NCBI GenBank assembly: GCA_002104895.1
Contig: MCFG01000010.1
Coordinates: 167,501 to 231,500 of the forward strand
DNA from: Anaeromyces robustus
Taxonomy: Eukaryota; Neocallimastigomycota; Neocallimastigomycetes; Neocallimastigales; Neocallimastigaceae
Reading direction: 5' to 3'
Length of the DNA: 64,000 nt
The notes beneath the pieces are model-generated. The model worked only from the letters and a program-made list of their open reading frames with translations, was not told the DNA's origin and did no database searches. The position numbers and the translations under genes were made by a program. Below are positions 14,819 through 25,092 of the stretch, in pieces. Every line of letters begins with the position of its first letter. Position 1 is the stretch's first letter.

Positions 14819-14967
14819 CCTCAATAATTGTTCTTTTTTCTAATAATATGTATAAGTTGGATATGCAGGAAATGAGTTATTTGTATTTTCTTTTAAATTT
14901 ACCTTTCATGTATTTCTGTATATTATCACTGTATGAATCCATTGTAATTGCTTTAATTATTGTATGA
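14788..14967 (+). other. Small upstream ORF in the retrotransposon leader (59 aa)
   Basis: The first ATG of the leader lies in the apical loop of hairpin 2. It opens a 59-codon frame starting MATLRAFYEV and rich in hydrophobic residues. The deleted copy keeps it as a 61-codon frame (54028-54213, minus). The two differ by two synonymous changes (TCA/TCG, TTG/CTG), two replacements near the end and a stop shift. This pattern neither proves nor excludes coding. It could be a translational control uORF, a vestigial ORF1 or chance. Confidence 0.35.
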
Positions 14968-15321
14968 GCTTGATTCACACAAAAGCATGTGCTTATACTT
15001 TATTAGAATTTAGAATAGTTATTTTTGAGTTCTTCACCTTTAACTTTTTTTTTAATTTTCATGAATTTAAGAATTTACAAGATTTCAAATATATTTACAT
15101 TCGCAAAAAGAGATTTTTATAACAACTATCAATATTCTACAAGTGTTTTTATAATAGAGTAAAGAAGATAAACAATTGATAAATTTAAACAAAAGAAAAA
15201 AAAAAAAAGAAAAAATTTACATTCAGTTATTACTAGTCTACATTTTTAACTCGATTTTTTTAGTTTAGTACTTTCATTTTACTTTTTTTATTTTTTTCAT
15301 CAATATTAAATATAGATCATA

Positions 15322-18300
15322 ATGGTACGAAATTTTTATAATAGTAACGAAAATAGCAATGTTTTTGTTCGTGGATTCCGCTGTTATGGAACTGATATTA
15401 ACAACACTAGCATTATCTTCATCAATGGCCTTCACTCATGGACCAATGCATATATGATGGATTTTCTGGAATCAAATCTTAAGGAATTCAACAAGTACAT
15501 TCTTTCAGTTAAACGATCTATGTGTTCTAGAGGTTGGTATTTTAGGATCAAAGTTTTATCATCTGACTTTAAATTCGATGATTTCAAAAAGAAATTTGTA
15601 TCATATATCTCAAATGCTAGCTTGTCGTATAGTAATTGCACTCATTATATTCGTAAAAGGTCACTTCAACAGATCAGAAATCAACTATTTTCTCCTTCAA
15701 CAAACTTTAATGATTCAATTAATAACCAAAGTAATTCTACAACAAACTTAAATGATTCAATTAATAACCAAAGTAATTCTACTACAACATCCTCACAATC
15801 TAATACTTCAGATTCTTTCCAACGCAACTCATTAGTTAGTATACACTCTAATCTCAACACTCTTAATTCTATCAAAGATAAGTTTACTTTTTGTCTCAGT
15901 TGGAATACCAATGGATGGAACCACGAAAAGAAAGATAGTATCGAATACTTTATCACATTATTCAAACCTCTTTTTCTCTGTTTTCAAGAAACAAAGAACG
16001 GTTCTGGTGCCAATAGTAGTCAACCATGTAAAGTCACTATTCCCAATTACCGATATTTTGTTAGAAGAGCCGTTGATAGTATTCCAGGCATGAGAGGTTT
16101 ATTTTTAGGTTATCATAAATCTTGTCAAGCAATACTTGAAGAGAATTCATTTAATTACATTATTTCCTTAACTAATTATAATATATACGACTCTAAATGC
16201 TCTGTTGGAAATGTATATATCCCTGTCAGCTCTCATTCTACACAAGTGAAGTGTGCTTTAGCAGAAGTTATTGATTGGCTTAATATTCATCGTGATCATG
16301 CTTCTATTCTTGTTGGGGATTTTAACATGAAAACAGTGGACCTTGAAGAAAAAATATCACCGATTAATGGTTGGATAATTTTACCTCTCAATAGTTCAAG
16401 AATCTCTTGGGTTCAAGGTAATTTATCTTCAGATATTGATCATGCTTTGGTTAATTATAAAATGTTGAACCTTATATCTTATGCTTCCTTTATTGATTAT
16501 CACCCAGTCTCTGATCATAAACCAATGTTAGTATATTGTAAGAAAAATTTTGTTGATCTCTCCTTTACTCACCCAAAAAAGGTTGTTCAATGGAATAGAA
16601 TTCGCTGTAAGGAAATGAAAAACGATATTGTTGACAATAACAAGTTTGCTATTTTAAATAATGAGATCTTTAATAATCCTTCTCTTTCTATTGATGATCT
16701 AGTTGATAAGTTTATTAATACTTCTAATTCAATTGCAGAGGACCTTGAAATTACATCTTCTACTGAAATTAGGAAATCAATGTTCCATATGTCACGTAAT
16801 ATTTACTGTCTTCAAAGAATCAAAAGCTTGAAGTATCGACAAATTAAAAAGAGCCATTTGGATTATGAACCTAATCAATTTATTATCCTTGTTGCATCTT
16901 ATAATAAATTATGCCAATCTATTCATAAAAAATGTAATGAATTTAGAAGACAAAACTATTTATTTTGGATTAAAGTAGGCTGCGAGGCTACCTTAAAAAA
17001 TGACAGCAGAAAATCATGGTCATGGATTAAGAAGAATATTAAAAATAACAATCAGGAGTTATTTATACCTCATCCTATCAGAGACCACCAAGATAACTTA
17101 GTGTATAGTACTAAAGATCAATTAGATGTTTGGTGCAATTATTATAAGAAACTTAGTTATGACTCTACTGGACATAGCATGAATAAAAAATTCTGGAAGA
17201 ATTCTCCCGCTATTAATCGTATAAAGAGTGGAAATAACATAGTATGGGATATTAACCAAGATATCAGCATTGAAGAAATCAAAAAGGCCATCCTTTCTAT
17301 CCCTAACTTTAAAGCCTCAGGTCCCGATGGTATCCCTATTGAATTTTATAAAGCTTTAATTCCTGATTCCTCTTCGAATGACTCTGTAAATAATGATTCC
17401 TATGTTCCGGCTGGTCTTAGTTGTTTCTGTTTCTTAATTAATCGTATTTGGAATGGTGATTTTCCTATTTTTTGGAATAATGCATCCATTGTTTCTATTC
17501 CAAAAAAAGGCGATCTTTCTAATTGTGATAACTATCGTGGTATCTCACTTATCAATAATGGTATTAAGATTCTTTCGAAAATTATTGCTTCTAGAATTTC
17601 TGAATATGGTATAAGTCATGGATTCATCAGACCAGAACAATTTGGCTTTCGGAATAAGGAAGAATGTATTAGTCTTTATATCTCTATTCTTTCTATTTGT
17701 CAAAGACGTAAATTCAAAGGGGAAGATACTTATATAGCTTTTCTGGACCTTAAAAAAGCTTACGATTCTGTGCCCATATATAACATCTTGTCGAAAATTT
17801 ATACTCTTGGTATACAAGGAAAATGCTTTCAATTTTTGGAGAACCTATATCTGTCTTCCAAAGCTTGTGTTAAAATTAATGGACAATTTTCCGATTCTTT
17901 CAGAATACTTAAAGGAGTTCGACAAGGATGTCCCTTATCTCCTATACTTTTTAATTTGTTTATCAACGACATCTTCAACGATTGCCTGCATAATGGTGTG
18001 AAAATAGATACTGAATATTGTTGTGGAGGATTATTTGCTGATGATATTGTTCTTTGTGCCCCTAGTAGATCTCGTATGAACAAACTTCTTCGTTTAGTTG
18101 GTAAATGGGCTAAGGACAACGAGATGACTTTTGGAATTAATAAATGTGGCACATTAGCTGTTAGACATGAAAATTCGGAATATATTCTTAGAGAGGACCC
18201 TACCTTTTATTTAACAGGAATCGCAATCCCTAAAACAGATTGTTATACTTACCTTGGTGTTCCCTTTCACAAAACTCTAGATTTAAAATTCGTTATTAGT

Positions 18301-19557
18301 AAAATGAAAAATAAAGTTAGTAAGGCTTTGTTTTCAATTCAGGGTTTTTTAAAAAATGATCTGATTCCTATTCCTCTTAAAAGAACTTTATTCTCTGCAA
18401 AAGTTATTGGACAAGTTTCCTATTACGCGCCTTTGCTTGGTTCTAACAAAAACAATACTAGTTCTACACAAACAATAATTAACAAAGGTTTTTATTGGAT
18501 TTTAGGCTACTCGAAACCTAATTCTTTTGTTTCTATTTATTGCATCTCAAAAGAACTCAATATTCCTCCACTTTCTGGTAAATGTGCTTTAGCTCAGGTT
18601 AGATGTTTTAATAAGTGGAAGGACTCCAACTGCATTATCTCAAAGATAGTTAATAATGTTGCTACAACAAGAAAATGGACTTGGGACAAAGAAAGTAAAA
18701 TATTAAATGATAAATTAAACAATATTTCATCCTCTACTAAAGAAATTATGGAATTCTATTGGGACAGAGACATGAACAGTGATAAATCAATTAAAGCTAA
18801 AACTTATAAATTGTACAACTTTGAAGAATCAAGAAGTTACTTAAAGCTTAATCTAGAATTTCCTGAATATAGCAAAGGTTTTCGGTGGATACTTAGGGCA
18901 AGATGTGGATATAAAATCGATGCTAGAGTTGCAAAAGCTGCTAAAATGATTAATAATTCTTGTCCTAATTGTTGTTCATGTTGTTTCCATTGTGACAGTT
19001 ATCAGAGAATTGATCATTGGTTTATAAATTGTTTCTTATTTAAAAATCTTCGTATTGATCACTTTTCTGATTTAGATAGAAATTTTTTTTATTTTTTAGA
19101 TAGTCTTTTTAATAGTTTAGTTAGGACCAGTAATAACCCTAGTGTGGATAATAGAATAAATAATATTGTTAAGGGTTATAAAAGTAGTAATAATAGTATA
19201 AGTAATATAGATATATTAGGTAGTAAAAAAATAGTTAATAGGTATAGAATATATATTTTTTTAATTGGTGGTAGAGATTATGGTTTTAGTGATAGAATTA
19301 ACAATAGTCCATACAAAAAGGAATGGGAATGTTTGTTTAAGTGTCAGACTGAATCTGGTACTTATTCAAAATCCCCATTCTTGTTGCGATCTGCGGCTCT
19401 ATTGAATGATATCATGCCTGTTGTCTGTAAAAGACAACATATATTATTCAATAAATTTAAAACCAACCTCTCCAGGAACGTCAATGCTGATAACACAGTA
19501 GGACAGCCTAGTAGGGCAAATGCCGATCCTATTTCCGACCCTAGTGGAATAGGATAG
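15322..19557 (+). CDS. Retrotransposon polyprotein: N-terminal domain, APE endonuclease, reverse transcriptase, Cys/His motif
   Basis: 1411 aa, single exon, TAG stop. Residues 1-120 form an unassigned globular region, followed by a 14-residue tandem repeat (about 127-154). The AP-endonuclease-like domain spans about 190-405: WNTNG at 194-198, QET at 222-224, GDFN at 332-335, SDH at 397-399 (the catalytic Asp/His pair region). The reverse transcriptase spans about 590-1000: GPDG 667-670, LDLKKAYD 808-815, GVRQGCPLSP from 865, and the catalytic FADD at 905-908. A Cys/His cluster (CPNCCSCC... HWFINC) starts at 1214 and resembles the RT-associated zinc motif. All catalytic motifs are present, so the protein looks competent for nicking DNA and target-primed reverse transcription. 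The N-terminal 190 residues may replace a separate ORF1 RNA-binding protein; that is inference. Confidence 0.93.
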   Translation: MVRNFYNSNENSNVFVRGFRCYGTDINNTSIIFINGLHSWTNAYMMDFLESNLKEFNKYILSVKRSMCSRGWYFRIKVLSSDFKFDDFKKKFVSYISNASLSYSNCTHYIRKRSLQQIRNQLFSPSTNFNDSINNQSNSTTNLNDSINNQSNSTTTSSQSNTSDSFQRNSLVSIHSNLNTLNSIKDKFTFCLSWNTNGWNHEKKDSIEYFITLFKPLFLCFQETKNGSGANSSQPCKVTIPNYRYFVRRAVDSIPGMRGLFLGYHKSCQAILEENSFNYIISLTNYNIYDSKCSVGNVYIPVSSHSTQVKCALAEVIDWLNIHRDHASILVGDFNMKTVDLEEKISPINGWIILPLNSSRISWVQGNLSSDIDHALVNYKMLNLISYASFIDYHPVSDHKPMLVYCKKNFVDLSFTHPKKVVQWNRIRCKEMKNDIVDNNKFAILNNEIFNNPSLSIDDLVDKFINTSNSIAEDLEITSSTEIRKSMFHMSRNIYCLQRIKSLKYRQIKKSHLDYEPNQFIILVASYNKLCQSIHKKCNEFRRQNYLFWIKVGCEATLKNDSRKSWSWIKKNIKNNNQELFIPHPIRDHQDNLVYSTKDQLDVWCNYYKKLSYDSTGHSMNKKFWKNSPAINRIKSGNNIVWDINQDISIEEIKKAILSIPNFKASGPDGIPIEFYKALIPDSSSNDSVNNDSYVPAGLSCFCFLINRIWNGDFPIFWNNASIVSIPKKGDLSNCDNYRGISLINNGIKILSKIIASRISEYGISHGFIRPEQFGFRNKEECISLYISILSICQRRKFKGEDTYIAFLDLKKAYDSVPIYNILSKIYTLGIQGKCFQFLENLYLSSKACVKINGQFSDSFRILKGVRQGCPLSPILFNLFINDIFNDCLHNGVKIDTEYCCGGLFADDIVLCAPSRSRMNKLLRLVGKWAKDNEMTFGINKCGTLAVRHENSEYILREDPTFYLTGIAIPKTDCYTYLGVPFHKTLDLKFVISKMKNKVSKALFSIQGFLKNDLIPIPLKRTLFSAKVIGQVSYYAPLLGSNKNNTSSTQTIINKGFYWILGYSKPNSFVSIYCISKELNIPPLSGKCALAQVRCFNKWKDSNCIISKIVNNVATTRKWTWDKESKILNDKLNNISSSTKEIMEFYWDRDMNSDKSIKAKTYKLYNFEESRSYLKLNLEFPEYSKGFRWILRARCGYKIDARVAKAAKMINNSCPNCCSCCFHCDSYQRIDHWFINCFLFKNLRIDHFSDLDRNFFYFLDSLFNSLVRTSNNPSVDNRINNIVKGYKSSNNSISNIDILGSKKIVNRYRIYIFLIGGRDYGFSDRINNSPYKKEWECLFKCQTESGTYSKSPFLLRSAALLNDIMPVVCKRQHILFNKFKTNLSRNVNADNTVGQPSRANADPISDPSGIG
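15700..15780 (+). repeat. 42-bp in-frame tandem duplication inside the retrotransposon ORF
   Basis: Two adjacent copies (15700-15741 and 15742-15780) encode TNFNDSINNQSNST and TNLNDSINNQSNST. They lie in the Ser/Asn/Thr linker between the N-terminal region and the endonuclease. Confidence 0.9.
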
Positions 19558-19781
19558 ATCAATTTTACTTTAATTCTATATTTAGAATTAAGGGCTGTAT
19601 GGATTTATTGTTTTTAAATATTATTATACTTCTTTTTTTCCTCCAGTATTATCTATTATTATCTATAATATTTTACTGGTTTTTATTTTTTTTAGTATCA
19701 TTTTTTTTCATTATGTGTTTTTTTTATGATTCATGTATTTTAATATTTAAATTCAATAAAGTTGACGTACAAATTGTGTGC

Positions 19782-19822
<41 letters not shown>

Positions 19823-19824
<2 letters not shown>

Positions 19825-19834
19825 AAAATCTCGG
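19823..19834 (+). repeat. Target-site duplication, 3' copy
   Basis: Exact copy of 14708-14719, immediately after the A tail. Confidence 0.93.
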
Positions 19835-20790
19835 TGTTAAAATTCGTGATAAACATTGCTATCCATGGTGGTTTTATTTGTTGATGAACATCGTTCTTAT
19901 AGTAGTAGTGCCTTCTAAAAAAAAAAAAAAAAAAAGATTTACAAAAAAAAAAAAAAAAAAATTTTAAAAAAAAAAGAGTTTTAAAATGGGTTGATCTAAA
20001 TGAAAATGTCTTTTGGTATTCAAAAATGTGCTACTATGGTTATTAAACCTATGTCTTTTACAGAACCTCCTAATTTTTTTTTTTTTGAACCTACCTTCTA
20101 TCTTTAATATGTATACAATTTCTAAAGTCTCCTGCTAACACTTATTTTGGTATTCCTTTTTCTAATGATTTATTTTTTTTTTAAAACCTATTATTTGATA
20201 AAATGTATAATTGTATAAATAAATTTTTATATAGAATCCTCATTCTAACTTTTTTTTTATGATATAAATCTTAGCATTCCTTTAGCCTTTAAAAAAGAAA
20301 AGTTTTACAATCTTACTTGTCATTAGTAAACCTTTATAACTAACTATGCACCTCTCTTATTGACTTTAATCAATCCAATACAAAAGAAAAAAAATTTTAA
20401 ACACTTATTAATACTGGTATGCTTTGGTGTATCGACTCTTTCAATACCAAAAAAAAAAAATCATTACGTAAGAATATTGATGTGATGTGATGATATCTCT
20501 TTGGATAAAAAAGTATTAACTATGTTCGTAACTCTACTATGAGTTATCTATGCTCTCTCTCGAGCTCGAGACTTTCAGATACCTCCTATCGCAGGAGTTT
20601 GCCCTGCTAGACAAGTTAAAGTGTTTCAAAAAAAAAAAAAAAGAAATGGAAATTTTCACACTGTATTATTAAAGATCTTGTTTTACACTATAAACTATAA
20701 TGTTTTACTACTTTTTTATTTTTGTACTTATAAAAAAAAAAAAGATGAATTGAAAGAGGTTAGAAATTTAAAACTTCTTTCCTTTTTTTT
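19823..20790 (+). pseudogene. Right remnant of the decayed non-LTR retrotransposon
   Basis: Directly downstream of the intact element, shifting frames still match its RT and downstream region in order. GVKIRDKHC (19835 on) matches GVKIDTEYC just before the FADD box. A garbled FADD box follows near 19870-19900. MSFGIQKCATMV (20006) matches MTFGINKCGTLAV. PTFYL lies near 20090 and TYFGIPF near 20140 (TYLGVPF). NYAPLL is near 20340, IPPIAGVCPARQVKVF is at 20572-20624, and KWKFSHCIIK just after matches KWKDSNCIISK. Many stops, frameshifts and expanded A/T runs show that it is dead. Sequence divergence marks it as a different, older lineage than the element inside it. It fades out by about 20790 in a T run. 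Confidence 0.85.
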
Positions 20791-21532
20791 TTTTTTTTTT
20801 TTTTTTTAATTAAAAATTGTCGTATTTTTTTTTTTTTATATATATACCAAAACTTATATTATATTATATTAATTACTTAAATTATTTCATCTAATATATC
20901 ATTTATATCTTTTGAAACAATATTCTTTATCCTATATATATATATATATATACATGTTACCAAAGTTTTTTTTTATTTTTTTTATTTTTTTTATTATTTT
21001 ATCTTATTTTATTTGTACAATTAATATAGAAATATTCATTATAATAATTTTTATTATAATTTTTTTTAATATAAAAATAAATTTTCTTAAATCAATAATT
21101 ATTATATATATATATATAATTATATTTTTATTAAAAATAATATGTAATAAGATTTTTTATATTAATTGTTTTTAAGGTATATTCCACCAAATCAAATCAA
21201 AAAAAAAATAACAAAAAAAGTAAAATAAAAAAAAAAATTTTTTTTTTTTCATTTATTTTTTGTTTCATTTTATTTTTGTTTTATATGGTGTAGAAAAAAA
21301 AAAAGTGTGAAAATTAATATTAAAATAAGAATAGAATGAAATAAAAAAAAAAAAAAGAATAAATAAATATAATAAATATAGAATAAAATAAAACAAAATT
21401 TGGAAAAAAATAAAGAAAAAAAATACAATAAATATATATGTTGAGAAGAACAAACGATAATTCTATATAAAAAAAAATAAAATAAAAAAAAAATAAATAA
21501 AATAAAATATACAAAAAAACAAAAATAAAAAA
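20791..21532. other. A/T-rich intergenic region
   Basis: Homopolymers, TA repeats and A-rich sequence leading to the next gene's ATG. No gene seen. The long Phe/Ile/Lys open frames on both strands are products of base composition. Confidence 0.6.
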
Positions 21533-22725
21533 ATGTCTTTATCATTATCAACAACAATTTTAAATAATTCTTCTTTAAGAAGAACTGCTTTAACAGCAAT
21601 AAATAATAATATTATTAAAATTAATAATAGGTAAATTGTTTCTTTTTTTTTTTTTTTTTTTTTTTCTATAAATATTAATATAAAATAAAATATAATATTG
21701 CCATTATAAATAAATATAGTCATTTTTATTCAACTGAAAATGGACCAAAGGTAATAAAAAAATTATTATTATTATTATTATTAATAATTGAAATTTTAAA
21801 TTATAATTAAATGAAATTTTAAAATCTTTATATATATTTATTTATATTATATTTTTTATCGATTTTAGATAGAAATTCCAAATTTGCAATCAAATGAAAT
21901 TTCGGTAATTTTTTTTTTTTTTTTTATTCATCCAAATATAAACTATTATATTTATATCTTCAAATTTATTTAATATATATCATTTTTAATATATTTTTTT
22001 TTGAAATACTTTATTATTATTATTATTATCATCATTATTATTTTAAATAGAATAAATTGGAAAATGATACAATAAATAAAACAAATTTAATGGATGATAG
22101 TCAAATTTTGAAAAAAGAATCCTTAAATGAAAATGTTGATTCTAATAAATTAGATAAAAATACTAAAGAAAAGAAAACTGCAACTACTAATACTACTACT
22201 AAAGAAGATAATGATAAAACTATAAAAAAACAACAAAATAAAAAATTTAATTCAGGAAATTATAAATATTATAATTATTATATAATAGGAGCTTTAGGTA
22301 TATGCTCTTTATTACCTTTTTATTATCTTATTCGTAGAAGAAGAAATTTGGTATTTAATAATTTTTATTTATTTATTTATTTATTTATTTATTATTTATT
22401 TATATATTTATTTTATAATATCATTATTATTATTAGTAAAATTATTTTTATATAACTAATACTATAATTAATATTAATAATAATAATAGTATCAATCATA
22501 CAAATAATAATAATAATAATGTTTTTTTTTTATTATTTTTATTTTTATTTTTATTTTTATTTTTATATTTTATTTATTATTATTTTATTTTATTTTATTT
22601 TTTTTTATTACTAATATTATTAAATATTTTTTTTATTATAAATAAAGAATGATTATAAGATATCTGATATTAAAAGAGTTAAAAAAGTTCAAAAATCTGT
22701 AAGTTTATATTTTTATAATATAAGA

Positions 22726-22756
<31 letters not shown>

Positions 22757-23823
22757 ATTATAATATAATTTATTCTAATAATATAATTTAATATCTTTAA
22801 TAATTAATATAAAAATATTTTGTTTTATAAATTTATAATATTTAAATTTTTTTATATATTATATATGTATATATAAATAGTATGATCCAAATATGAGACA
22901 ACAAATAGCGACTTATTTATATTCACTTCAAAATGAATTAGTTGGTATTATTGAAGATATTGATAATAGAGTTACTTTTAGTCGTAGTAATTGGAATCAA
23001 CGTTCAAATAATTCTACTGGTGGTGGTACTACCTGTAATTTTGAAAATGGTAAAATTTTTGAAAAAGCAGCAGTACAAGTTAATGTAGAATCAGGATCAC
23101 TTTCACCTTTTCAAGTTATAGAATTATTAGCCACAAAACCTTCTATTCAAATTATTTCTAAAACTTTAAATGATAAATTTTCTTATTATAAAGCAAGTCT
23201 TTCTACTATTCTTTATCCACAAAATCCAAATGTTCCGACTGCTTTTTTAGATCTTGCTTATAATGAAGTTAAAAATAATTCTACTGGTAAAATCTATTGG
23301 TGGTTTAGTGGTGGTAATGATTTTTCAGAATCTAATCTTTATATGAATAAATTAGATGAAATTTCTTATAAAGAAAATGATTCCTTTTTAGAAGATTATT
23401 ATCAAAATTTTAAAAATGCCTTAGATGAATTTAATCCTGATTATTATCCAGAATTTTTAAAAGAAGGTAAAAATAAAACTTATATCTCCTATCGTGATGA
23501 AATACGTGGTATAGGTGGTCTTTATTTTAATGATTTAAATGATAATGAACCACAAACTTTACTTTCAACCGTTATTCAATGTTTTGCTCAAAAAACTTTA
23601 GAAGAATTTAAACCTATTATTGAAAAAAGAAATAAAATTTCTTGGAATCTTTCCGATAAAGAAAAACAAACTATTAAAAATAGTCGTTTAGTTGAATATG
23701 AATTAGTAAAGATAAAAAGAAATTTTTTTTTTTTATTTATATATATATATATTTATTTATTTATTTAAATATTTATAATAAATTCTATAATAATTGTATA
23801 GTTTTTATCTTAAAAATTTTAAA

Positions 23824-23859
<36 letters not shown>

Positions 23860-24092
23860 TATAAATATAATATTTAATCATTTATATTAATTATTTTTTA
23901 TTTTTTATTTTTTGTTTTATTATTATTATTATTATAATTTTTTTTTTATTTTGATATATTTTTAATTAGGTATCTAAATTATCCTCGAAAATTAATGATT
24001 CCTCTTTAAAAAGTATTGATAAAATACTACCGATGCTTCCATTAAATGCTTCATGGAAAAAGAATAAAAATGAATATTCCAATGATAATTAA
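21533..24092 (+). CDS. Coproporphyrinogen III oxidase-like protein, organelle-targeted, altered active site
   Basis: Seven exons: 21533-21630, 21720-21750, 21869-21904, 22051-22350, 22648-22698, 22881-23705, 23970-24092; 487 aa. All joints keep frame with GT-AG borders. The N-terminus is Ser/Arg/Asn-rich without acids, followed by HFYSTENG near residue 35, like a mitochondrial or hydrogenosomal presequence. A membrane segment sits at about 131-150, followed by four Arg. Residues 190-480 match the oxygen-dependent CPO (HemF/Hem13) family: FEKA 232-235, NPNVPT about 289-293, WWFSGG 312-317, RGIGGLYF about 381-388, and LPMLPLNASW near the end. The histidines usual in the family are replaced: Tyr in the IHP position (about 284), Asn in NPH (about 291), Phe after APT, Tyr376 for the HR histidine. 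FFDD has become YFND, and the YDRGT segment is missing. Homology is clear from conserved order; retained enzyme activity is doubtful. Confidence 0.85.
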
Positions 24093-25092
24093 AAATATAT
24101 ATATAAACTTTTATTTTTTTTTTTTTTTTTCTTAATATTTTATTTTATATTATTTTGAAAAAAAAAAAAAATACATATGTATATATTTAATAAATAATAA
24201 TAATAATAATAAAATATACATATATATATATTATGAAAAAAAAAAATACTAGTAATTATTCATTTATAACTATATAATAAATGTAATATATAATATATAG
24301 GTAAATAAATGAATCCATAAAAATAAATCAGTACTAAAACAGTTTTTTTGCATATATATAATTATATAAAATCAATAAAATAAAAAAAAATAAAAAAAAA
24401 ATAAAAAAATAAAAAAATAAAAATATTTTAAAAGATTATCAACATTTGAAAATATTATTATTTTTCTTTTTTTTATATATATATACTATATTAATTAAGA
24501 TTAATCATAAATTTAAAAAATTGATTTTTTTATTTTTACTTTCCATTCATATAATTTTTTTTTTTGGTAAATTCAAAAAAAAAGTAAATAAATGAATAAA
24601 TATATGAATAAATAAATTTATATATATTATGAAATATATTTTAATTAAATTAAAATTAATATATTTTATAAATTCAAAAATTATATAAGAAATTATTATT
24701 GTTTATACTTTTTTTTTTTTTTTAAATTATTTTTTTATATTTAATTAATCCAAAAAAAAAAAAAAAAATATTTTACTTGATTTTTTTTTTAAAAATTTTA
24801 AAAAATATATAAATAATAATTATTGTTTTTAATAAATGTTTTTAATCGATTAAGAAAGAAATAAAGAAATACAATAATAATATAATATAGGATAATATAA
24901 TACAATACAATATCATATAATATAAAGTCAATAAATAAAATTTTTAAATAAAAAAGAACATTAAAATAATAATAATAAACCAATTATTATTATTATTATT
25001 TTAAATTTCAATTGATACATCATAATACATACGTTATAAACAAATTTATTTATTTATTATTGTAAAAAAAAAAGAAAGAAAAAAATAAAAAA
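24093..25092. other. A/T-rich intergenic region
   Basis: No gene seen. A and T runs and AAT repeats, ending in the A-rich leader of the next gene. Confidence 0.6.

Larger units (their letters stand above)
14720..19822 (+). mobile_element. Full-length non-LTR (LINE) retrotransposon, apparently intact
   Basis: A 5.1-kb element bounded by a perfect 12-bp target duplication. It has a structured 5' leader (14720-15321), one uninterrupted 1411-aa frame (15322-19557), a 3' UTR with AATAAA at 19755-19760, and a pure A tail (19785-19822). Variable-length target duplication plus an A tail is the hallmark of target-primed reverse transcription. Two other copies lie at 53719-54281 and 54567-55476 on the minus strand. 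G+C content is visibly higher than in the flanks. The lack of stops or frameshifts suggests recent insertion; activity is not shown. There is no separate ORF1 of the usual length. The clade is uncertain: APE endonuclease, RT and a C-terminal Cys/His motif fit the L1/Tad/I-like groups. Confidence 0.93.

Noticed and set aside
15432-19562. Antisense and alternative frames inside the retrotransposon ORF
   Set aside because: The sense frame has all APE and RT motifs; the others are shadows.
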